Below are positions 41,895-50,348 of a stretch of 61,199 nucleotides of DNA, piece after piece. The DNA is taken from the NCBI GenBank assembly GCA_902798285.1, contig CADBVZ010000014.1, positions 1 to 61,199 on the forward strand. Direction: 5' to 3'. The translations under genes and the position numbers were made by a program. The notes beneath the pieces were generated by a model. The model was not told the DNA's origin. It did not search any database and saw only the letters and a list, made by a program, of their open reading frames with translations. This DNA comes from an uncultured Prevotella sp. Its GTDB lineage: Bacteria > Bacteroidota > Bacteroidia > Bacteroidales > Bacteroidaceae. Position 1 is the stretch's first letter; each line of letters starts with the position of its first letter.

Positions 41895-44750
41895 CTATTT
41901 TAGTTTGGGTTTCAGTTCATCGGGCGATTCGTTGGTAAACATACTCACCTTGGGACCATCCTTCGTAAAGAGGTTACGGATGATCTCAGGCTGAAGCGTC
42001 AGAGTTGGAGCGAAATCATCGCTTGCCATATAAGAAAGGATAGCCTTCCGCATCTGACGGGCTACCATACGATGATCCAAATCAGTAGTCACATCCATCG
42101 TCGTCATCAACAGTTTGCCTTTCAACACATTAGCCTCAACCAACATACCCAACTTACGAGACACGTGCCAGGTGTCGATGGGTTGAATCGGAGGCTGATA
42201 ATCCTTTGGGAAGTCCTGCAGGTTCATCACCTGAGCCTTGTTCAGTAACTCCCACCAGTTTAGGTTACTCCAACCGTCGGTGGGAAAACCATATTTAAAC
42301 AATGGATGCAGGCTGTCGATATAAGCACCCGTGGTATGGGGAGGACGCATCTTGAACCATGAGGTATTCCAAAATACAGGCAAATAATGTTGAACCACAT
42401 CGCTACCCAAGCGCACCTTTCCTGCTGCTGTGAGGAGAACTTTTCCACCCTGCTTCAGAACGGCCATCGCCTTGGAATCGAGTGTATCAACCACAAGGAT
42501 ATCATTTGGTGCATCTATACCCACGGAATCAGGATACACCCAGAAATCCCAGTGGTTCATGTATTTATTGCCACCGACACTCACGGTAAGTGTGAGTTTC
42601 TCAGGCGCCTGAATACTGTCAAGTGCTATCTTCACAACACCAACAGGCGTGTGTTTAGCCAAGGGTATCTCACCAGTATAAAGCAGTCCTCCGCTATAAA
42701 CCCTTTTGGCCCCATTATGTATAAAATAGGTAACACGTGCACCCTGAATATTGCCGAACATAGCGTTATAAACCTCAACAGGCACCACGAGACTATCCCT
42801 CGAAGTATAAACAAACTTGGGAAAAAGCGCCAACGGAACGATGGGCGAACAGAACTGGCTCCATTCCGTCGCATTAGTATAACCCTTCTCGCGCCAATGC
42901 ACATTAAGAACTCCCTCAAGGGCCGTACCTTGTCCGCTATAGTCGTTGAGTGCCAACAGTTGGAAACCCGCATAGTCCGAAGTACGCAGGTTACGCTCTA
43001 TCTCGTATTTATAACAAAGAGTCTGCAACTTACCGCTGGCCATCAGGAATTTCTCGGCTTGTGACTCCATGCCGTTATCGCGAAGCAAATCTCGGAAAAT
43101 CTCAAAGTTCTTGGCCTTATAAGCCCCTGTATACTGGGAAATTTCCCTGAAGTCGGGGAAGGCGCACCACTGTCCCTGTTCGTGGGCAATGATGGGCGTG
43201 TTATTATCCACTGTATCCTTATAATTTCGCGGATGGAGGATTTGGCTGTAATAGTCGTCATCCGATGAAGGTGCGTGATTCGTCCAGTCGAGTCCTCGGG
43301 CACCACCCTTAACGTGGTACTCAGAACCATCATCCCATGCCCAGCCACCTCCTACGGAAGCACCACAGAAGATACGGGTGGGATCGTATTTCTTCATCTC
43401 TTTCACCCAATTGTTGCAATATGCCACCCAGTTGCCTGCGGGCTCATTACCGGCTGCCATCATGATGAATGAGGGATGATGGCCATAGGTATCGATGATA
43501 CGCTTCGACTCCTGAAGCAGATATTGGTCAATGACTTGTCCAGAAAGCAGTTTCACGCCATGGTTAGGCCATGAGGGACCTTCTGGTTGTAAATAGAATC
43601 CTAGTTTATCAGCAGCTACAAAGGCGGCCTCGGGCGGACAATAGGAATGGAAACGCATGTGGTTCAACCCATAAGCCTTACACTTCTCGAAGATACGCGT
43701 CCATGACTCCTCATCCGTAGGCGGATAGCCCGTTTCAGGGAAACAACAGTTCTCCACCGTACCACGCAGGTAGATAGGTCTCCGGTTCAGGATGATATCC
43801 CTACCATCCACACTCACCTCACGCATGCCGAAGGTAGTCTCGTAATAATCATCGCCCACGCTGATGGCCAGTCGATAGAGGTTGGGATGGAACTCATCCC
43901 AGAACGCAATCTTGTCAGGGATAGGCACATCCACCAGCATCCTGTTGGAGGTAATATCGTAGTTTACCCCATAAAGATTAGCTGAGTCCTTGTTCTCTTG
44001 CTGTATCAGCACCTCCATCTGATAATAGAGGAAGTTAGGCGATTGTCCACCTAAGATCACCTCCAGCTGAACGTCCCTCTCAAAAGGTCTCGGACGGATG
44101 GTCACCTTGTCTATATGCAATCGCTGGGGCTGGGCGCGTAGCTCCATCTTTCCCACGATACCGTTCCAGTTGCCTTGCGTCTGATCGGTCACGCTATGAG
44201 AATCCTGTCCCACACCCACATGCTCAATGCCGTTATATACACAGATATCTATCTGGTTGCGCTCGCCAATCTTCACGTATTTGGTCACGTCAAACTGGTG
44301 GGGTGTGGAGAGTGAGTTGTCGTTACCCACTTTCTCTCCATTCACAAACACGGTGGTCTCGATATGGGGACGCTCCAGATAGAGCGTGATATACTTCTTC
44401 TTCCACGAATCGGGCACATACACGGTACGACGATACCAGGCTTTACCTACATACTCCTTCTCAGGCGTCAGGAAGAAGGGGAACTTCATATTACCCTCTT
44501 TACGATACTTCTCCATATAGGGATTGAAGTAATAGCTGGAGTCGTAGAGCGAACCCGTCCAACGGGTGTTCACCGTCACAGGATTACCTTTGCCATTCGT
44601 CAACATCGAGCCTGGCAATATCACGTAGTCGTTATACTTCGCTGAGTCGCCATAAGCCAGTTGCCACGAGCCTGCAAGATTCACGACCTCTTGCGAAAGA
44701 GCGAATAGTGAACAGTGAATAGTGAACAGTAAAAACAGTATTCTCTTCAT
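41895..44750 (-). CDS. Glycoside hydrolase family 2 protein (beta-galactosidase/glucuronidase type)
   Basis: A 951-residue secreted enzyme. A signal peptide is followed by a jelly-roll sugar-binding domain (NLAGSWQLAYGD, then YLERPHIETTVFVNGEKVG), an Ig-like domain, and the TIM barrel (YGLNHMRFHSYCPPEAAFVA). Catalytic residues appear as Glu about 436 (MAAGNEPAGNW) and Glu about 523 (IIAHEQGQW). A long C-terminal region follows. The exact substrate is uncertain. The signal peptide core is encoded by an exact 14-base tandem repeat (44703-44730). It has its own promoter and is followed directly by the isomerase-like gene. Confidence 0.9.
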   Translation of the reverse strand: MKRILFLLFTIHCSLFALSQEVVNLAGSWQLAYGDSAKYNDYVILPGSMLTNGKGNPVTVNTRWTGSLYDSSYYFNPYMEKYRKEGNMKFPFFLTPEKEYVGKAWYRRTVYVPDSWKKKYITLYLERPHIETTVFVNGEKVGNDNSLSTPHQFDVTKYVKIGERNQIDICVYNGIEHVGVGQDSHSVTDQTQGNWNGIVGKMELRAQPQRLHIDKVTIRPRPFERDVQLEVILGGQSPNFLYYQMEVLIQQENKDSANLYGVNYDITSNRMLVDVPIPDKIAFWDEFHPNLYRLAISVGDDYYETTFGMREVSVDGRDIILNRRPIYLRGTVENCCFPETGYPPTDEESWTRIFEKCKAYGLNHMRFHSYCPPEAAFVAADKLGFYLQPEGPSWPNHGVKLLSGQVIDQYLLQESKRIIDTYGHHPSFIMMAAGNEPAGNWVAYCNNWVKEMKKYDPTRIFCGASVGGGWAWDDGSEYHVKGGARGLDWTNHAPSSDDDYYSQILHPRNYKDTVDNNTPIIAHEQGQWCAFPDFREISQYTGAYKAKNFEIFRDLLRDNGMESQAEKFLMASGKLQTLCYKYEIERNLRTSDYAGFQLLALNDYSGQGTALEGVLNVHWREKGYTNATEWSQFCSPIVPLALFPKFVYTSRDSLVVPVEVYNAMFGNIQGARVTYFIHNGAKRVYSGGLLYTGEIPLAKHTPVGVVKIALDSIQAPEKLTLTVSVGGNKYMNHWDFWVYPDSVGIDAPNDILVVDTLDSKAMAVLKQGGKVLLTAAGKVRLGSDVVQHYLPVFWNTSWFKMRPPHTTGAYIDSLHPLFKYGFPTDGWSNLNWWELLNKAQVMNLQDFPKDYQPPIQPIDTWHVSRKLGMLVEANVLKGKLLMTTMDVTTDLDHRMVARQMRKAILSYMASDDFAPTLTLQPEIIRNLFTKDGPKVSMFTNESPDELKPKLK
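44703..44730. repeat. Exact 14-nt tandem repeat inside a signal-peptide coding sequence
   Basis: Units 44703-44716 and 44717-44730 are identical (GAATAGTGAACAGT on the plus strand). On the coding strand they encode LFTIHCSLF of the GH2 signal peptide. Related to the repeat at 27218-27245 (12 of 14 bases after rotation). Confidence 0.7.
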
Positions 44751-44771
44751 CGTTGATTCAATTTATGCTTG

Positions 44772-44779
44772 CAAAGGTA
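44772..44779 (-). promoter_or_regulatory. -7 promoter element of the GH2-isomerase operon
   Basis: TACCTTTG on the minus strand, 21 bases before the GH2 start. Confidence 0.68.
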
Positions 44780-44792
44780 AGTCTTTTCGACT

Positions 44793-44829
44793 AAAAAAAA
44801 GAACGACGCCCGAAAAAAGCGCCGTCCTT
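44793..44829 (-). terminator. Terminator of the GH29 gene
   Basis: An 11-bp stem with G-U pairs between 44819-44829 and 44799-44809, followed on the minus strand by a T8 run (complement of 44793-44800). It separates GH29 from the GH2 unit. Confidence 0.72.
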
Positions 44830-44849
44830 AATATTTTTTTGTAACTCAG

Positions 44850-46466
44850 TTACTTCTGAATCCTCAAAACGGGTGCAATCGCGTTACAGGGTTTGGGCAG
44901 AACTACCTTTAATCCATCGGCCGTCTGCTGAGCTTTTACCTTACCATAGCCCAAAAGATACACACTCGAAATGCTCTTCTTGAAGTCCTTATTACCCTTA
45001 GCGAGCGACTTGATGGTAAGCGTTCCATCCTCTGGCCAACCTAAAGCTGTGACATAGAGATATTTCTTCGTCTGGTTAAAACGGATGTCGCGAGCATCGA
45101 GATGGCTGTACATACCCTCATTAAAGCCTTGGGCATTGAGCTTGATATCCATCTCGGCCACAGGACCCTCACCAAATTTCACCCACGGACGCGTGCCGAA
45201 GATACTCTCGCCATTCACGTTCATCCAGGCCTCCAGATCGTCGAGTACCTTCGCCTCTTTCTCGTCGTAGGTACCATCGGCTCTCAAGGGGATACTCAAC
45301 AGCAGATTACCATTCTTCGACACGATATCAACCAACTGCTTTACCACAGTCTCGGCACTCTTATACTGATCTTTCTCATAGACACTCGTCTTATAGTGCC
45401 AGTTACCAATACAGTTACACGTCTGCCAAGGCTCAGGTATGAGTTCATTGGGCGCACCGCGCTCCACATCCCATGTCAGGGCTTTCTTCTGGTCTTCGCT
45501 CAGAATCTTTCCAAATACTACGCTCTTAGGGTTCTGATTATAAAGATGTGTAGCAATCTTCAGTCCGCAATCGCTCACAGGATAGAAGGGCAACACGGTT
45601 ACATCGAAATAAACCAGGTCGGGATGATAGCGATTGATGGCGTCGAGGGTACGATCATAGAAGTTAGTCACAAACTCCTGTGACGGCGGACAGGCACCTT
45701 CGCCCCAACCCCACTGGTCATGCACTTTGCCATCGCTCCAAGAGTCATAGCTCATGGGGTGACGCTGCTGGTAGAGTTTCTGAGGATCGTAACCTTCCCA
45801 CCATTTGCCTTTACCGTCTTCCTTGGTCAGATTACCATCGTAATACACACCAGCCTTCTCGCCTTTCAGATCATAGCGCTGAGCGGGTTCATACCATGTC
45901 CACGCATGGTCGGCATGGAAGGAGATACCCAGAGGCAAACCGGCCTTCTTAGCAGCTTTGGCCCATCCGTCGAGGATATCCTTATGCGGACCTATGTTCT
46001 GTGAGTTCCACTCCTGATACTGTGAATCCCAAAGATCGTAGTTATCGTGGTGGTTACCCAGCACAAAGAAATACTTGGCGCCACAACGCTTATAACGTTC
46101 TACCAATGCCTCGGGATCCCAATTCTCGGCCTTGAACAAAGGCAGCACATCCTTAAAACCAAACTCTGAAGGGTGTCCATAATGCTCCACGTGCCACTTG
46201 TACTCCCTACTACCCTCCATATACATAGAACGGGCCATCCAGTCGCCTGAACCCTCCACACACTGAGGGCCCCAGTGTGCCCAGATGCCGAATTTAGCAT
46301 CGCGGAACCACTCGGGTGTCTGGTGCGTCTCCAGCGATTCCCATGTAGGTTGGTACTTGCCCGTCAGCATCTTCTCATGCTGTTCTGATACGGGCACCTG
46401 GTAAGTCTGTGCGAAGGCTGCAGCCATACCACAGCACATCGCTAAAGTCATCATGATTCGTTTCAT
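44850..46466 (-). CDS. Alpha-L-fucosidase (glycoside hydrolase family 29)
   Basis: A 538-residue secreted enzyme with a signal peptide (RIMMTLAMCCGMAAAFAQ). TPEWFRDAKFGIWAHWGP and KYFFVLGNHHDNYDLWDS are GH29 barrel blocks; the nucleophile is probably Asp288 in DLVYFDVTVLPF. A C-terminal beta-sandwich completes the usual length. It releases alpha-linked L-fucose from glycans. The longer in-frame start at 46523 would overlap the mutarotase gene and pass through the -7 element at 46471-46478; ATG 46466 lies only 4 bases from that element. Confidence 0.94.
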   Translation of the reverse strand: MKRIMMTLAMCCGMAAAFAQTYQVPVSEQHEKMLTGKYQPTWESLETHQTPEWFRDAKFGIWAHWGPQCVEGSGDWMARSMYMEGSREYKWHVEHYGHPSEFGFKDVLPLFKAENWDPEALVERYKRCGAKYFFVLGNHHDNYDLWDSQYQEWNSQNIGPHKDILDGWAKAAKKAGLPLGISFHADHAWTWYEPAQRYDLKGEKAGVYYDGNLTKEDGKGKWWEGYDPQKLYQQRHPMSYDSWSDGKVHDQWGWGEGACPPSQEFVTNFYDRTLDAINRYHPDLVYFDVTVLPFYPVSDCGLKIATHLYNQNPKSVVFGKILSEDQKKALTWDVERGAPNELIPEPWQTCNCIGNWHYKTSVYEKDQYKSAETVVKQLVDIVSKNGNLLLSIPLRADGTYDEKEAKVLDDLEAWMNVNGESIFGTRPWVKFGEGPVAEMDIKLNAQGFNEGMYSHLDARDIRFNQTKKYLYVTALGWPEDGTLTIKSLAKGNKDFKKSISSVYLLGYGKVKAQQTADGLKVVLPKPCNAIAPVLRIQK

Positions 46467-46470
46467 GCCG

Positions 46471-46478
46471 CAAATATA
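46471..46478 (-). promoter_or_regulatory. -7 promoter element of GH29 (leaderless arrangement)
   Basis: TATATTTG on the minus strand, separated from the ATG by only CGGC. Confidence 0.6.
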
Positions 46479-46483
46479 CAAAA

Positions 46484-46873
46484 TTATTCGTAAAGATAAA
46501 ACATTCGCTCCATCATTTTCCATTTCTCATCCGAAGTACTGCCCTTCTCACAGTTCTGGAACATAGCCACATAGTCTTCCCACTCTGCCTGACGTGGCAA
46601 GGTGGCAAGTTTAGCCATCGCACTTTCCCACTCAAAGTCAAGTGGTGTTTCTACAATCATAAAAAGTCGGTTTCCCAAGATGTAGATTTCCATCTCCAGA
46701 ATACCGACGGAACGAATGCCCTCCCTGATCTCGGGCCACGAATGATAACGGTCGTGGGCCTCCTTGTACTTGACGATCAACTCCGGATCATCCTTCAAAT
46801 CCATCGTCTGACAATAGCGCTTCACAGGCTTGTCATAAGTCTTACACTGATAACCAGCTATTTTATAGTTCAT
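46484..46873 (-). CDS. L-rhamnose/L-fucose mutarotase family protein
   Basis: A 129-residue protein of the rhamnose mutarotase (DUF718) fold: YKEAHDRYHSWPEIREGIRS (with the His and Trp expected in the active site), IYILGNRLFMIVET and the ending EKWKMMERMFYLYE. Family members interconvert alpha and beta anomers of L-rhamnose or L-fucose. Setting between a fucosidase and fucose permease favours L-fucose. The upstream in-frame start at 46924 lies before the -7 element (46902-46909), so ATG 46873 is used. Confidence 0.9.
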   Translation of the reverse strand: MNYKIAGYQCKTYDKPVKRYCQTMDLKDDPELIVKYKEAHDRYHSWPEIREGIRSVGILEMEIYILGNRLFMIVETPLDFEWESAMAKLATLPRQAEWEDYVAMFQNCEKGSTSDEKWKMMERMFYLYE

Positions 46874-46901
46874 ATTAGTAGTTGTTAGAATTTCCTTGAT
46901 G

Positions 46902-46909
46902 CAAAGATA
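46902..46909 (-). promoter_or_regulatory. -7 promoter element of the mutarotase gene
   Basis: TATCTTTG on the minus strand, 28 bases before the start codon. Confidence 0.66.
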
Positions 46910-46995
46910 GATATTATATTCCAATCATCGATAGATAATTGTCGACTTTAAATAGGATGAAATCGACGGAGTATAGAAAAAGTTCAATTAATACT

Positions 46996-47021
46996 GCTAT
47001 TTATAGCATAATATCGATATT
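46996..47021. promoter_or_regulatory. Two adjacent palindromes upstream of the AraC gene (candidate operators)
   Basis: GCTATTTATAGC (46996-47007) and AATATCGATATT (47010-47021) are both perfect and lie in the divergent region between the mutarotase and AraC genes. They could be regulator sites for the fucose locus; no direct evidence. Confidence 0.35.
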
Positions 47022-47130
47022 CAATGGTTTGTTTTCGGGTTAAAACACAAAATAATTAATAAAAAGTTGCATATATGAAAAATTATTTGTTCTTTTGCGT
47101 TCAGAATACACTACAAGCCATTTTTTCAAT

Positions 47131-47991
47131 ATGAACTATCCTATCGATAAATTACATCTGCTGACGCTCAACGTAGGTCTGGCTGTCCACCATGGCGACT
47201 GGAACTGGAAGAACGTACGAAGTCCGTTCGCCCGTCTGTATTACGTTACAGAGGGAACGGCTCAGATAGAGATGCCATCAGGCGTTTACACGCTCACCCC
47301 TAACCATCTTTATTTCATCCCTGCTTATACCAAGCACAGTTATATCTGCGACTCTGCATTCTCACATTATTATATACATATATATGAGGATCTGCAGAGC
47401 GAAATGAGTATCCTCGAGGAATGGGACTATCCCGTAGAGGTGAACGCCTGCAACACCGACCTCGAACTAGTCAAGCGACTTTGCTTCATCAATCCTTTCC
47501 TGAAACTACCTCAGTCGAACCCCGATGCTTATGACAATCATCAAACACTGGTAAGCAATCTCCAATTAAACCAGCGTCGTCCTTTCTGCGACAAGGTGGA
47601 GTCGCGTGGCATCCTCTTTGTCCTGATGTCGCGCTTTCTGAAGTATGCCACCCCAAAGGCTGAGGTAAAGGACGATCGTATCCAGATATCGCTTAATTAC
47701 ATCCGCAAGAATATCAATGCCCAACTCGACATTGACTTCTTGGCCAACAAAGCCTGCATGTCGAAGGACCACTATATCCGCCTATTCAAGCGCGAAACGG
47801 GTGAGACGCCTAATGCCTATATCACCAAGCGTAAACTCGAGAAAGCCGAACTTTCGCTTGTCACCACGGCTATGCCCGTGAAAAGCATCGCCGACATATT
47901 AGGTTACGACGATTATTCCTACTTCAATCGCCTGTTTAAGAAGTATGCCGGCGTTACGCCCCAAAAATATCGTGAGCTACACTTTGAGTGA
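47131..47991 (+). CDS. AraC family transcriptional regulator
   Basis: A 286-residue regulator: N-terminal cupin-like sensor (ARLYYVTEGTAQIEMPSG, then LYFIPAYTKHSY), and a C-terminal pair of helix-turn-helix motifs (LDIDFLANKACMSKDHYIRL and ADILGYDDYSYFNRLFKKYA) ending in the AraC signature GVTPQKYRE. It lies first in a row with fucP and two dehydrogenases and divergent from GH29 and mutarotase, so it is the likely sugar-responsive regulator of the locus. A TTG start at 47095 is rejected in favour of ATG 47131. Confidence 0.93.
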   Translation: MNYPIDKLHLLTLNVGLAVHHGDWNWKNVRSPFARLYYVTEGTAQIEMPSGVYTLTPNHLYFIPAYTKHSYICDSAFSHYYIHIYEDLQSEMSILEEWDYPVEVNACNTDLELVKRLCFINPFLKLPQSNPDAYDNHQTLVSNLQLNQRRPFCDKVESRGILFVLMSRFLKYATPKAEVKDDRIQISLNYIRKNINAQLDIDFLANKACMSKDHYIRLFKRETGETPNAYITKRKLEKAELSLVTTAMPVKSIADILGYDDYSYFNRLFKKYAGVTPQKYRELHFE

Positions 47992-48033
47992 GATGAAGAG
48001 ATTGAGAAAATGTGAAAATGAAATAATAAGAAA

Positions 48034-49356
48034 ATGAAAAAACAACAATCATCTTTGATAACTAAGGACGGTGTGAGCTATCTCGTACCGTTTATCCTTG
48101 TTACGTTCTGCTTTGCCCTATGGGGCTTTGCTAACGACATCACCAACCCCATGGTGAAAGCCTTCTCCAAAATCTTCCGAATGAATGTTACTGAGGGTGC
48201 GCTCGTTCAGGTAGCCTTCTATGGTGGCTATTTCTGCATGGCGTTCCCTGCTGCCATCTTCATCCGTAAGTTCTCTTACAAGGCTGGTGTACTGATGGGC
48301 CTCGCACTCTATGCTGCAGGTGCCCTACTCTTCTTCCCCGCCAAGGCCATCGGCATCTACGGGTGCTTCCTCGTGGCCTATTTTATCATGACCTGCGGAC
48401 TCTCGTTCCTTGAGACATCATGCAACCCCTATATCCTCACCATGGGACCTGAGGAGACAGCCACCCGCCGACTCAACATGGCGCAGTGCTTCAACCCCTG
48501 CGGTTCCATCATCGGTATGTTTGTGGCCATGAACTTTATACAGGCCAAGCTCAACCCTATGAGTAGCGACGAGCGTGCTTTGTTGGGCGATGCTGAGTTC
48601 GAGACACTGAAGAATGCCGACCTCAGCGTGCTCATCTCGCCTTACCTCATCATCGGACTCGTCATCGTAGCCATGCTACTCCTTATGCGTTTCACCAAGA
48701 TGCCAAAGATAGGCGATGCCAACCACGATATCCATTTCCTCGTCACCATCCGTCGCATCTTCTCGCTGAAGTACTATCGCGAAGGTGTCATCGCCCAATT
48801 CTTTTATGTGGGTGCTCAAATCATGTGTTGGACCTTTATTATCCAATACGGTACGCGCGTATTTATGGCCGAGGGTATGGATGAGCAGAGTGCCGAGGTA
48901 CTCTCACAGCAGTTTAACATTTACGCCATGCTGTTCTTCATCTGCTCACGTTTCATCGCCACCTTCTTAATGAAGTATGTCAAACCTGCCATGTTGTTGG
49001 CTGTATTCGGCATCCTGGCTATGGTATTCACGGCAGGTGTTATCTTCTTCCAGAACCGTATGGGTGTTTACTGTCTGGTTTGCGTCAGCGGTTGTATGTC
49101 GCTCATGTTCCCAACCATCTACGGCATTGCCCTCGATGGTCTTGGTGACGACGCGAAATTTGGTGCTGCAGGTTTGATTATGGCCATCCTCGGTGGTTCG
49201 GTATTGCCACCGCTTCAGGCCATGATTATCGACGAGGGAACATTGTTTGGCTCCTTCCCTGCCACTAACGTCTCGTTCATCCTCCCGTTCATCTGCTTCA
49301 TCATCGTCACCCTTTACGGTTTCAGGATCCACTACGCAAGAGAGAAAGCGAAATAG
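48034..49356 (+). CDS. fucP: L-fucose:H+ symporter permease
   Basis: A 440-residue MFS transporter with 12 hydrophobic segments. YLVPFILVTFCFALWGFAND and NPMVKAFSKIFRMN near the N-terminus and LETSCNPYILTMGPEETATRR (shortened here to ETSCNPYILTMG) are FucP signatures. It moves L-fucose (and perhaps L-galactose or D-arabinose) with protons. It lies 42 bases after the AraC gene and 28 bases before an aldo/keto reductase. Confidence 0.93.
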   Translation: MKKQQSSLITKDGVSYLVPFILVTFCFALWGFANDITNPMVKAFSKIFRMNVTEGALVQVAFYGGYFCMAFPAAIFIRKFSYKAGVLMGLALYAAGALLFFPAKAIGIYGCFLVAYFIMTCGLSFLETSCNPYILTMGPEETATRRLNMAQCFNPCGSIIGMFVAMNFIQAKLNPMSSDERALLGDAEFETLKNADLSVLISPYLIIGLVIVAMLLLMRFTKMPKIGDANHDIHFLVTIRRIFSLKYYREGVIAQFFYVGAQIMCWTFIIQYGTRVFMAEGMDEQSAEVLSQQFNIYAMLFFICSRFIATFLMKYVKPAMLLAVFGILAMVFTAGVIFFQNRMGVYCLVCVSGCMSLMFPTIYGIALDGLGDDAKFGAAGLIMAILGGSVLPPLQAMIIDEGTLFGSFPATNVSFILPFICFIIVTLYGFRIHYAREKAK

Positions 49357-49384
49357 TCAAATAGTAAAATAGTCAAATAAACAC

Positions 49385-50335
49385 ATGGTTTACAACGAAA
49401 TTGGAAAAACAGGTATGAAGGTGTCGAACCTCAGTTTCGGCGCTTCATCATTAGGCGGCGTATTCCACGGCATCCGTGAGGATGAAGGCATCCGCGCCGT
49501 ACACACAGCAGTCGACAATGGTATCAACTTCATCGACGTGTCACCCTACTATGGACATCTCAAAGCCGAGATGGTGCTGGGCAAGGCACTGAAAGAGATT
49601 CCCCGTGAGAAGTATTTCCTCTCAACCAAGGTAGGACGCTATGGTAAGGATGGTGTCAACACATGGGACTACTCCGCCCGTCGCGCCACGGAGAGTGTCT
49701 ATGAGAGCATGGAACGCCTCAATGTCGACTATATCGATCTCATCAATGTTCATGACATTGAGTTCCAGGCTGGCATGGAGGGAGGTCTCCAGAAGGTGTG
49801 CGATGAAACACTGCCCGCCCTCGTCGAGTTAAAGAAGAAAGGTGTGGTTGGTCATGTGGGTATCACCGACCTTCAGCCTGAGAACCTCAAATGGGTCATC
49901 GAGCATGTGGAGGAAGGTACCGTTGAGAGTATTCTCAACTTCTGCCACTATTCACTCAACGATACGCTGCTGATGGAGTATCTCGGTTTCTTCGAACAGC
50001 ATGGCGTAGGCGTCATCAACGCCTCACCCCTTTCCATGGGTCTGCTATCCCAGCGTGGCGCACCAGCCTGGCATCCCGCCGGTAAGGATCTGCAGAACGC
50101 CTGTGCACGCGCCGCGGCTTATTGTCAGGAGCAGGGCTACCCTATTGAGAAGTTGGCCATCCAGTTCTCTACCAGCCTCAACCCCCGCATCGCTACGACC
50201 CTCTTCAGCAGTGCCAACCCCGACAATGTACTGAAAAACATCAATTATGTCAATGATCCCATGGACGAGGATCTCGCCAAGAAAGTACAAGAAATCATCG
50301 GTGATCAGATGTTTGTCCGTTGGAAGAACTCATAA
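49385..50335 (+). CDS. Aldo/keto reductase, L-galactose/L-fucose dehydrogenase-like
   Basis: A 316-residue aldo/keto reductase. The catalytic tetrad is visible as Asp (NFIDVSPYYG), Tyr in the same block, Lys (FLSTKVGRYG) and His (LINVHDIEF). The segments SNLSFGASSLGGVFHGI, ILNFCHYSLNDTLL and INASPLSMGLLSQRGAPAWH resemble plant L-galactose dehydrogenase and bacterial D-threo-aldose 1-dehydrogenases closely. L-fucose is 6-deoxy-L-galactose, so C1 oxidation of L-fucose to the lactone is a good guess. Position right after fucP supports this. The activity itself is inference. Confidence 0.88.
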   Translation: MVYNEIGKTGMKVSNLSFGASSLGGVFHGIREDEGIRAVHTAVDNGINFIDVSPYYGHLKAEMVLGKALKEIPREKYFLSTKVGRYGKDGVNTWDYSARRATESVYESMERLNVDYIDLINVHDIEFQAGMEGGLQKVCDETLPALVELKKKGVVGHVGITDLQPENLKWVIEHVEEGTVESILNFCHYSLNDTLLMEYLGFFEQHGVGVINASPLSMGLLSQRGAPAWHPAGKDLQNACARAAAYCQEQGYPIEKLAIQFSTSLNPRIATTLFSSANPDNVLKNINYVNDPMDEDLAKKVQEIIGDQMFVRWKNS

Positions 50336-50348
50336 CCCCTAAAGAAAT

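Noticed and set aside
46467-46523. N-terminal extension of the GH29 frame overlapping the mutarotase gene
   Set aside because: It would be translated across the -7 promoter element and lacks signal-peptide character; ATG 46466 gives a proper signal peptide.
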